From: Silene noctiflora
Lineage: Eukaryota > Streptophyta > Magnoliopsida > Caryophyllales > Caryophyllaceae
Assembly (NCBI GenBank): GCA_009801015.1
Contig: VHZZ01005827.1
Coordinates: 35,071-58,873, forward strand
Direction: 5' to 3'
DNA length: 23,803 bases
In this document: in pieces, positions 17,201 to 23,803 of the stretch
Layout: each line of letters begins with the position of its first letter
Numbering within the stretch: position 1 is the first letter of the stretch
Translations under genes and position numbers: made by a program
Notes under the pieces: model-generated
The model's database searches: none
Told to the model about the DNA's origin: nothing
The model's input: the letters and a program-made list of their open reading frames with translations, nothing else

Positions 17201-19383
17201 TAACGAGACGAAGGACTCCGCCTTTCCCACACAGTTCCTACAACAAAAAGCAATCCAAAAATATCATACATAAAACATATGGTAGTTGTAATGAGATAAA
17301 CAAGCTATATGCATCTCAAGAACCACAAAGGGGGAGCTTAGCCGACCTTTTCGGGGGGAGGGGCCAGGGAGGTGAAACAAAGAGAGTTGTGAGAAACCAA
17401 GATATTCCAGGAATTATGCCACTTCAACTAGAGGTCAAACTTACTAACATCTCCAACATCAAAATTTCTGTCTCCCTCTTTGATCTCGCTCCGACTCCAC
17501 CCTACCCTTCCAAATAAAATTCATCATATGAGCCTTTGCTACCTTCTACTTTGAATCAAGCCAATATGTTTTCAGTGTAAGTTGAGATTTCTACGGAGTA
17601 GTAAAATGCAGAAGAAACTGTTTGAAGGTGGTATAAGACTGTCAGCAACCAAGATTGGGCGTACAAGATTCTCAAATAGCCTTTCATCAAAATGAATGGA
17701 CCTGGTTTTCAAAAAAAACCGCGTGAATTTAAGTAGTATGGGCAAAGTTGAGTGGAATACCAACAGTTACCTATTGAAGTGGAATATTCTCTTTGTTTCA
17801 GTAAAAAAGGCCGTCAATTCTTAGGTTTTGCCAATGAGGAACTTTGAAGGTTGGTTTTACGAAAATGGTTAACAAAGACAATCAATAAGGATTATGTAAT
17901 TTATGTTGCTGGACAAAATAAGAGAGACATCTCTACTTTAACTTTCAAGGGATCTCTTAACCGTCCAGTCACATAGCATATACTCCCTCTATCTCTAAAG
18001 TACCTTCCAAAATACGAAAAATTGTACTCGTACGATTTAAGAGATATCTAGATGACAAAAATTAAAATAATAATTTCAAGATTATGATAGAGTGGGACAA
18101 GTGAGTGATATTTATACTACATAGCAAGAAAAAAACTAGGGAAAAAATGAAATTGCACTCCGAAATGGCAAATATACGGTAAAATGGAAGGTATTTATGA
18201 AATAGTCAAATACTGAAAAATGGATGATATTTCAAAGACAGGGAGTATAATAGAGTGGTGGATGTACAATATATATCAATGATCACTTAATCTTCAATAA
18301 TGAGGAGATATAATCTTCACATCGAGAATTTTAGAATCAACTCAAGGCCAAAAAGAGAACTTGGTTCTCTTGTGCAGTGAAAAAGTTTAAAACTCTATCT
18401 AAAAAGGATAATTCACACATTCTAGAGGGTGTTATGCGGGCAAGTGAACCGATTCAGGGGATAGCCCGGTCACTCATTGGCTTGCTGGTGTGGCACTATG
18501 TAACGAGGCCATTGCCTGTACGCCGAAATACTTGCAATAATGAAAATGTGACTTGAGCAGCCATCCACAAAAAAAGTAAGCACATGAGCCACGGCCCACG
18601 AGTACTTTATAACGGAACAAACTGGGGCCTGACTTTGGAAATTGAATTTCTGATTGTCTGCATCTATTTCAAAATCTAATGTCTCAATAAAATCGTACTA
18701 TCTTGAAAATCAGAAAATGAAAATGATGATAATGGAACGTGTGAAAACCTTATTCTTGAGAAAGCGTTCTTGAAAAGACTTATTTTGGCACATCTGTTGA
18801 AGAAACTGCAATGAAGCCTCGCATTGCTGGCAATGAAAGTAGACCGCTCTTTCAACAGCTAGACTTGGGTTCGAGTAATGAGTATAATCATCAGCAGAAA
18901 GATTTGTTTGAATGAAGTTGAAATTCCTGCGGACGGCTCCAAAGGCTACATCAATGAATATGTCAACCTGACAAATAAAGATCCATTCATCTAAATATAT
19001 CATGAGTAATAACCACAAGTTTGAGAGAGCACATACAATATTGATCAGCAGAAAAATATCCTATTGTTACTCACTTAAGGACAATCAATAGACAATAGGG
19101 ATTGACCAAAATACTAGGAAATTGACCTCTGTAAAAGACAGAGGAACTAATGCCAAGAAGAGAACATGAGTTTCAGAATAGGAACTTAGCCAGGAAGGGC
19201 AATGGTACTAACTTTCAAAAAATAGATAAACAATTGGCATAAATAATTTCATACCTTAGGGTGACAGTGCAGGACAAAAGCAAGCTCATTCCATTGTGAA
19301 GATATGCATGCAGTCAAAAGATACATACTGCAAGCTACAATGGCTGCATAAAGAAGCGGCATTGCACCAGAAAAATGGTTTCC
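8247..19383 (-). CDS. NDX: NODULIN HOMEOBOX (NDX) protein, 5' part not visible
   Basis: Exons in gene order: 19255-19383, 18749-18967, 17106-17237, 16688-16783, 15832-15993, 14507-14798, 14248-14403, 14077-14146, 11951-12014, 10600-11142, 10450-10484 and 8247-8784. Every junction is GT-AG with matching phase, giving 811 codons and a TGA stop. Residues 1-440 form the conserved alpha-helical N-terminal region, including VDIFIDVAFGAVR, GGVLRLVKAAL and SRIKARVLSILLYLCEAES. Residues 441-577 are a Ser/Glu/Lys-rich linker. The homeodomain spans about 578-645: KRKRHIMND, then GSEVTSAQLKNW, then LNNRKAKLLRAA, with WLNNR where most homeodomains have WFxNR. The C-terminus holds a conserved domain with LMAGQAVTLTDPQGKEIAKG. 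In Arabidopsis, NDX is a nuclear protein that binds single-stranded DNA in the FLC antisense R-loop and works with PRC1 components. Homologues are about 900-950 residues, so roughly 100-130 N-terminal residues are absent here. The name comes from remembered family sequence. Confidence 0.88.
9476..9553. repeat. Tandem duplication, 39-bp unit, in last NDX intron
   Basis: Two adjacent copies, 9476-9514 and 9515-9553, both begin GAACTCCATA and contain TAAGTTCCAAGACAATAGC. They differ at a few positions towards the end of the unit. It lies in the NDX intron between 8785 and 10449, which otherwise shows no recognisable feature. Confidence 0.75.
9591..9710. repeat. Tandem duplication, 60-bp unit, in last NDX intron
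   Basis: Two adjacent units start at 9591 and 9651. Both begin AGTCATTTCACCTTCC and later share AGCACCATTAAGCAA, with a diverged middle section. The spacing of 60 bases is exact. It sits directly after the 39-bp duplication, so this intron has undergone repeated local duplication. Confidence 0.75.
10450..10484 (-). other. 35-nt NDX microexon inside the homeodomain
   Basis: It is bounded by TTGCAG upstream and GTGAGC downstream and encodes GSEVTSAQLKN plus two bases of a Trp codon. The preceding exon ends at phase 0 after LSCH (10600). The next begins with the G completing Trp, then LNNRKAKL (8784). The microexon therefore supplies the turn and start of helix 3 of the homeodomain, including the conserved Trp. 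Skipping it would shift the frame. It is too short to show as an open frame, but its phase and content are decisive. Confidence 0.9.
12015..14076. other. Large NDX intron (2.06 kb)
   Basis: This intron joins the exon ending in EEDVQLF to the exon starting VFFTQVQSLIG. Apart from the GAGGCG-rich inverted repeat at 13331-13764 and a small inverted repeat (CATTGCATG at 12968-12976, CATGCAATG at 12988-12996), it holds AT-rich sequence without identifiable content. Open frames around 12097-12824 and 12895-13108 lack coding features. Confidence 0.7.
13331..13764. mobile_element. GAGGCG-rich inverted-repeat element, copy 1
   Basis: The left arm (about 13341-13420) is rich in GAGGCG, AAGGCG and CACGAGGTGCA. 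The right arm (about 13590-13750) is rich in the complements GCGCCTC, GCGCCTTG and GCACCTCGTG. The outer ends TTATTTTGAGAAGGCG and, on the other strand, TTAGTTTAAAAAAACACG are similar. A possible duplication, ATTCCAT on the left and ATTTCCAT on the right, lies just outside. The AT-rich centre is non-coding. This is probably a foldback or MITE-like DNA element of unassigned superfamily. Confidence 0.5.
14799..15831. other. NDX intron with unclassified repeat-like blocks
   Basis: This intron of about 1 kb contains a G-rich purine block (14925-14955) and a stretch of GACAC/GTGTC-type motifs in both orientations (14960-15015). It also contains the Stowaway-like end at about 15713-15730. Nothing in it looks coding. 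Confidence 0.4.
15500..15730. mobile_element. Possible truncated Stowaway-like MITE
   Basis: The sequence ATTGGGATGGGGGGAGTA (15713-15730) resembles the right terminal repeat of plant Stowaway MITEs (TTGGGACGGAGGGAGTA). It is preceded by AT-rich sequence of the kind these elements contain. No matching left end was found, so the element is either truncated or only similar by chance. The left limit given is arbitrary. Confidence 0.35.
17983..18245. mobile_element. Stowaway-type MITE (Tc1/mariner) in an NDX intron
   Basis: The 263-bp block starts CTCCCTCTATCTCTAAAGTA and ends, read on the minus strand, CTCCCTGTCTTTGAAATA. TA dinucleotides sit on both sides (17981-17982 and 18246-18247). The CTCCCT terminal repeat with TA target duplication defines Stowaway MITEs. 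The inside is AT-rich and non-coding. It lies in the intron between NDX exons 17106-17237 and 18749-18967 and away from both splice sites. Confidence 0.8.
18246..18748. other. NDX intron remainder, no gene seen
   Basis: Between the Stowaway element and the next NDX exon is about 500 bases, with a somewhat GC-richer patch at 18425-18530. I checked it for tRNA-like or coding structure and recognised none. Confidence 0.5.
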
Positions 19384-19831
19384 CTAGATAATAAAAGACA
19401 TGCAGCAAGTTAAATAAATCAGCTGTATCTTGAACATAAATTCAATACTAAAATACAAAAACAAGGAAACTTCACATGGTGCCTTTTACATTTTACTCGG
19501 ATTAATAGTTTAATTGTTAGCTGTAGAAGACTAGAAGGAACCAGGCACATAGTCCTTGTGAAGCTTGAGGATTAAGAAGAGAACACTTCCGTAGTTACTC
19601 AAATCCAGACAATGGAATAGCATATACAATATAACCTATGAGAGAGCTCTACCCAGCAAATTCAAAACTTCAAAATGGCACTATTTCGAGAGAAACTATT
19701 AAATTTTCGAGTACAGTTTCCAAATGATTCAGACAATTGCATTGAAACCCCAACGACCATGGTATAAATATAAGCCGTTATTGATATGTGGGTGTTTTAT
19801 AGTCTTTTTACACCCTTCTCCAGGTAGATTT
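19384..19831. other. Sequence upstream of the first visible NDX exon
   Basis: The sequence ending TTATCTAG before 19383 is a good splice acceptor, so an exon must lie further upstream. These 450 bases show no N-terminal NDX coding sequence in any minus-strand frame. They are read as intron. A short frame near 19540-19620 lacks conserved content. Confidence 0.5.
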
Positions 19832-20195
19832 CTTAGTTTGAAGAAGCGATAAGTGCACCGAGGTGCTAAAGGGCCTAGGCGATGAGGCACAAGACGCGTG
19901 CCTATTGGATAAGAGGCGTCCAATTTTTGGCAACAAATTTGTATTTGAAACATACCATTTTAGGAGTTCTCAAGTCAGCTAACATGTAAAGGAGTAAAAG
20001 TTAGGAATGATGAGGAAAAGAAACGGTATAATTAAAGATGTAGAAAAAAAGGATATGGAAAAAGCTTTCTAAAAAGTCTCGTTAGGTGAGCTTAATCTAA
20101 AAGGTGCACCTAAAATCCACGGAGGCATTTTGGTTGGTGCTCAATCCAGGGATTACCGCATAAGGCTCACTCGAGGCTCGCTTTTTTAAACTAAG
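19832..20195. mobile_element. GAGGCG-rich inverted-repeat element, copy 2
   Basis: The left end CTTAGTTTGAAGAAGCG (19832-19848) pairs with the right end, which reads CTTAGTTTAAAAAAGCG on the minus strand (20195-20179). Inside are degenerate GGCGATGAGGCAC and GGCTCACTCGAGGCTCG blocks like those of copy 1 at 13331-13764. No clear target duplication was found. It is more diverged in its arms than copy 1 but its terminal repeats are better preserved. Confidence 0.55.
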
Positions 20196-20214
20196 ATGCA
20201 CTGCTCGAAGCCAT

Positions 20215-21545
20215 TGTAGGTCATATTATGCTCTTAGCTGCGAATTTATGCTCCTAGTTGCGGATTTATGCTTTTTTTGCGAGTTGTTGCAACAATTGAG
20301 TGAATTTAAGCCATTTATATTTATCACGGAGGGTTGTGAATCGAGAAACCAAGGTAACCCAACTTAGGAGGCATAGAAAGTGATACCCAAAGCCTAGAGA
20401 TGACAATGTGAGCTAAACATGAAAAGAAAAAAAAGTTGGAAAGATCAAATGGCCATATCTTGTGATCGAGATGATATCCTGGTAAAAGCTTGTTCTTTCA
20501 GATTTTCAACGGTACGGTAGGTCACAAACTAAACTCTGTCAAGTAACGAAGTAACTATAGCCGTCTGAAAATCGTGGCGTGCCTTAGAAAATTTGTCCAG
20601 CAACCAAGGGCATTGGCTGGCACTACCTGAAGAGTGTTTTCGTGATATTTTTATGTTAGTATTCAGTGCCGGTTTATCATAGAGGGGCCAGTACGCCCGC
20701 TGGGATGGCATGTGAGTCAGTTTTATCTTTCTTAAGACGAGTTCCGTAGTTGGTTTTACTATATATAACTTGTAGGAACTCAGCCTCAAATCAACTTTTT
20801 AACTATCTTTAAGCTTTCTTAGGTATTACTGTATTAGTTTTATCGCCTTAAGTACTTTAATATTTAGTTCTCGATTCAATATTCCGATACTTTGGATTCA
20901 ATTTGAGGGTTTACTCTTTGAAATCAGTTCAAGCATTCTTTTGCCTTTAGTTGGTAATTTGGTATTGTGTACTTTCTCTTTCACTTACTTTCATTAATTA
21001 CTTATGTAGATTGTTGGTTTTGGAATTATAAGTGAGTGGTTTTCCCTCTAAAGTTGAGGGAAATCTATGAATTGCATGAAAGAGGGAAACTTTACCTTGA
21101 GTTATACTTGATTAGTGAATCAATATTCATATTATTGTTATAATTGCGTAGTATTGAACTTGGCCATGCCTGATTGATTAATTTTAGAAACATAGAATTT
21201 CACATGGAAGGATAAATTTCTAGTAAGACATATAATAATTGACAAAATTAAACTAGTAAACTGCAAAAGTTTGCTAGAAATTCATTATCTGCGTAGATAA
21301 AGAATCATGACTTCTTAGTTTGATGCTTGTCCTCATCCCCTTGATTGCAATTAATAATAGTGAATCGGATGCCTAGACCTTTTTAATATACTAATTTACC
21401 CCCTTAATTACTTTTGTCTTAAGATAATGGTACAACAAACCGCAAAATCTACTAACCTAATTCTACCCATAGATAATTAGCATATTCATGTCTTTTTGTG
21501 GATAAGATACCCCACTTGCCCTAGCTACGTAATTAGGTTATTTAG
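20215..21545 (+). mobile_element. LTR-retrotransposon LTR remnant, Ty3/gypsy-like (fossil)
   Basis: This stretch has the look of a long plant LTR: a TATATATAA promoter-like site at about 20760-20768 followed by a T-rich leader and a long AT-rich tail. The style recalls Tat/Athila-type Ty3/gypsy LTRs. Exact ends were not found, there is no recognisable gag or pol beside it, and it appears old and incomplete. The family assignment is from general resemblance only. Confidence 0.35.
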
Positions 21546-22130
21546 GATAATTTGTTATTAAGGTGGCACAAATTAGCCAAGTCACTTATACGACGCAATG
21601 TTCATTACGTAAAGGATTTTCAATTCTCCGCACTGATATTTTCCTATTTACAGAGGGTTGATATTAGCCGATATGGTGTGAGAACTAACCGATATATACG
21701 ATATTTGATCAACACTATGATACTTGGTCAATACAAGGCTAACAAAGCAAGTTCTAAACATACGACTTATAAGATCTATACGACCTATATAGAAACAAGC
21801 TGCAATAAACTATGACATTGGACACGCCATCAAATTGTAGTATGCAACCACAATTCATGACTGTTGCCGCAATTGCAACCAAAACCGTGACTTATTACCA
21901 TGCCTACAATTGTAGGCCGACAAATACCAACTAAGTGAAGGAGTACTACACTGTTAAAAAGTTGGCCACTTCAACTAGTTAAAAGGCGCCATATTCACAT
22001 CCCAGTCACTTGCTGTTGTCAGCCAGCGTTAACAGCAAGTGATATTGGTAGACGGTGGCTATATGATAGGTTTGTTTATTTATCTTTATATTTACTTTAT
22101 AAATATTATTTATATGTTTAGAGGCGGGTT
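21546..22130. other. AT-rich sequence without a gene; one strong hairpin
   Basis: No coding sequence is recognised. The only clear structure is a perfect 12-bp inverted repeat, TCACTTGCTGTT (22006-22017) and AACAGCAAGTGA (22031-22042), with a 13-base loop. The nearby open frame at 21552-21815 looks random. Confidence 0.6.
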
Positions 22131-22179
22131 CCCGTGAGTCTGGTTCTTATGGTGAGTCTTATGGTGAGTCTGTGCTCAC

Positions 22180-22430
22180 AAATCTGGACCACATATTAAA
22201 TCAAAACTGACGGCTGAGATTCTATCTCTCGTGCCTTATATTAATTGCACAAAATTCGTGTCACGTCTTGAATGCTTTATATTATATCANAACATCACTA
22301 CACCATCCAGAACAACAATAACAACACTTTCCTTTCTCTCTCTTCCTCTGCAACATTTCTACTCTTCTTTCATACACCTCCTTCTTTAACAATAACAACA
22401 ACAATGGTGGTTGCTGTTACTCCTCTCTAA
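22180..22430 (+). pseudogene. Promoter and leader fragment of an unknown plant gene
   Basis: A TATA-like TTATATTATAT (22278-22288) is followed by a CT-rich, CAA-rich leader (about 22295-22403) and ATG in a good plant context (AACAACAATGG, ATG at 22404). The frame reads MVVAVTPL and then stops. The layout is that of a real 5' UTR and start codon whose coding region is cut off: reverse-oriented sequence of another gene family follows within about 100 bases. Two ambiguous bases (22290, 22451) limit the reading. I do not recognise the source gene; the short frame alone is no gene. Confidence 0.35.
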
Positions 22431-22529
22431 CAAACCAAACATCAATTTCANCAAACTTCTCTTCTCACTAACAATATTATGATAATAATAATAACATAAT
22501 TAATAAAAGAACATTCACAGCTTCTTTTC

Positions 22530-22712
22530 CTACTTTTGAGACAAGGCTTCGTAAAGGGAGACTAATCGTGGTATGGCTTTGGCGGTGTCAAATGCTAGGA
22601 TTCCTAATATCTCCAGCTTCTCATTCTTGAACATCCAACGGTTATGGTTGTTATTATTTTGATTGGACTTTAAGCGTCGGTGCTCGGCGAGCCAAGAGAT
22701 AGACCCCACCAT
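22530..22712 (-). pseudogene. PSI1/DUF3475-like N-terminal fragment
   Basis: The frame from ATG at 22712 gives 60 residues. Residues 33-60 (KLEILGILAFDTAKAIPRL, then VSLYEALSQK) resemble the start of the DUF3475 domain of plant PSK SIMULATOR-like/DUF668 proteins, which usually reads LGVLAFEIA followed by a helix ending SLSD. A stop follows at once. Further on, KEAVNVLL in another frame may be a shifted continuation. The DUF668 part, several hundred residues in intact members, is missing. It is therefore a gene fragment, though a small exon using the GTAGGA donor after SQ is possible. Confidence 0.45.
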
Positions 22713-23002
22713 GGATGAAAATGAAGGAAAAACACATGGAAAAAATGAAAGACACCGTTAATAATGCCAGGAAAATAAGGATATTATTGTTGCCATGGTT
22801 GAAAGATAGATAAAGTTAATGAAGGGATTAATAAGAGGTTAGATTAGATGATGATGATATACAACGCGTTTAGGAAAATGGATAGTTGTTATGAGTTAAG
22901 AAAAATAGAGTGAAATGGACAGGGTGAATGTGAAATGTAGTCAAGTAACATGTGGATGGCAAGTGACAAACATGTAAGGCAAAGCCCCAAATTATTGGGC
23001 CA

Positions 23003-23385
23003 ATCGAACACAGGAAACCCAAAATGGTCCGTAACAATGGCGACCAACCGAGTTGACACAGCAATGACTCGGAGCGAGTCACCGAGTCGTGGGATGGACC
23101 GAGTCAGTGTCAATATGATCCGGGTTTTGTTAACGGTGTGTTCAGGGAGGTCGGAGACGTCGACGGATGGAAGAAAGACGTGAGTTTTGGATTTTGGAAG
23201 GGAGTTTAGGAGGGACAGTGTGGAGTTTGATAAAGGAGAGCCATCACTCGGTAACATGAATGTCACGGAGATGTTGTGTGACTCAGTGAGTCAACGAGCT
23301 AACTCAGTGAGTGGGATTAAGTGACCTATTCCTGGTGTAGGAATTATGGTTATGTGAAATTGTGAACTCGGCTTTGTACTTGCAT
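23003..23385 (-). pseudogene. UDP-glycosyltransferase (UGT72-like) N-terminal fragment
   Basis: The minus-strand translation matches the first roughly 120 residues of UGT72-type glucosyltransferases: STKPSSQFHITIIPTPG, GHLIPLTELAR, NISVTFMLPSDGSPL, VFLPSVDVSDLPE, TRSIPRLGDSLRV and STRLVAIVTDHFG. Intact members are about 470 residues and glucosylate small phenolic or xenobiotic acceptors, with a C-terminal PSPG box that is absent here. Breaks: the probable start ATG (23383-23385) is one base out of frame with the rest, and a TGA at 23291-23293 interrupts LTELAR-LTESHN. Homology stops after PVFD near 23003. It is a non-functional gene fragment. Confidence 0.8.
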
Positions 23386-23526
23386 GATGAAACGTGTTGA
23401 ATTTTTTAAAATTATGATTTGAGTAATATTTCCTTTCACATTGAGGTTTAAATTTTGTCTTTTTTTTAAGTTCATTCGTGGTTAGCTGGTGAACAAACTA
23501 AAGTACAAATGCAACTCTTGTTCCAT

Positions 23527-23576
23527 ATGTTATTCTACTGTTACCTGTTATTCTGTTGTTATTCTAATGTTATCGT
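23527..23576. repeat. Inverted arm of the terminal minisatellite
   Basis: Units such as TGTTATTCTG, TTGTTATTCTA and ATGTTATCG are complements of the AGAATAACA-type units found at 23602-23788. About 25 bases separate the two orientations, so the arms could pair. Confidence 0.6.
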
Positions 23577-23601
23577 TATCTCATTAACACAACAATAACA
23601 T

Positions 23602-23788
23602 CGAATAATAACACAATAACACCAGAATAATACCGGAGTAACAGCACAATAACACCAGAATAATACTAGAGCAACTACACAATAACACCACAATAACACT
23701 GGAGTAACAACACAATAACACTAGAATAACACCGGAGTAACAACACAATAACACCGGAGTACCAACATAATAACAGTAGAATAACACC
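23602..23788. repeat. Minisatellite: 33-bp units built of three 11-mers
   Basis: Monomers begin at 23602, 23635, 23668, 23701, 23734 and 23756. All are 33 bp except that at 23734, which is 22 bp. Each 33-mer splits into three related 11-mers of the form GGAGTAACAAC, ACAATAACACC and AGAATAACACC, and the short monomer lacks exactly one 11-mer. Because 33 is a multiple of three, the minus strand stays open and yields a Leu/Val/Cys-rich periodic peptide; this is an artefact of the repeat. The array may extend beyond the window. Confidence 0.9.
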
Positions 23789-23803
23789 TAAACAACACGT
23801 GGT

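Noticed and set aside
17170-17517. 115-residue plus-strand open frame
   Set aside because: Its left end is antisense to a verified NDX exon (17106-17237) and the rest is intron.
18425-18530. GC-richer patch considered as a tRNA or other RNA gene
   Set aside because: No cloverleaf arms, GGTTCGA-type T-loop or other RNA hallmark could be found.
20529-20789. 86-residue open frame on the minus strand, considered as a missing NDX N-terminal exon
   Set aside because: It has none of the conserved NDX N-terminal residues and lies opposite to an LTR-like remnant.
23584-23787. Leu/Val/Cys-rich periodic open frame on the minus strand
   Set aside because: It is the translation of the 33-bp minisatellite, stays open only because 33 is divisible by three, and has no gene context.

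Overview
This looks like nuclear DNA from a eudicot plant. The genes have many small exons with GT-AG introns, the base composition is AT-rich, and transposon remnants are dense. The TACTCC/GGAGTA-type repeats and the gene families would suit Caryophyllales (Amaranthaceae), but that placement is an impression and was not tested. Two bases are ambiguous (22290 and 22451).

Two protein-coding genes on the minus strand can be rebuilt exon by exon with matching splice phases. (1) 2445-7384 is a complete ten-exon subtilisin-like serine protease of the cucumisin/SBT4 type, 722 residues. It has a signal peptide, I9 propeptide, S8 domain with Asp/His/Asn/Ser catalytic positions, a divergent PA-like insert and a C-terminal Fn3-like domain. 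(2) 8247-19383 carries twelve exons, 811 codons plus stop, of a NODULIN HOMEOBOX (NDX) gene. They include the atypical homeodomain, split over three exons with a 35-nt microexon. Its first roughly 100-130 residues are not recognisable in the remaining 4.4 kb. The genes lie head to tail about 860 bp apart. No functional link between them is evident.

The rest is mostly transposon-derived. 1-216 ends in a Helitron-like 3' terminus. 274-2301 is a hAT-like non-autonomous element interrupted by a solo LTR (586-2178). The third intron of the protease holds a second hAT-like MITE (5815-6376) lying between two copies of a dispersed repeat. NDX introns hold a Stowaway MITE (17983-18245), a truncated Stowaway-like end, short tandem duplications and a GAGGCG-rich inverted repeat. 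A second copy of that inverted repeat lies just upstream of the first visible NDX exon. 20215-21545 resembles an old LTR-retrotransposon LTR.

The right end (about 22.1-23.4 kb) packs three 5'-end fragments of unrelated host genes together: a promoter/leader of unknown identity on the plus strand, a DUF3475/PSI1-like N-terminus, and a UGT72-type glycosyltransferase N-terminus with a stop codon. This suggests fragments captured by a transposon. The window ends in a minisatellite with an 11-bp base period. I found no RNA genes, CRISPR arrays or prokaryotic-style operons, and nothing that I would call a new biological system.
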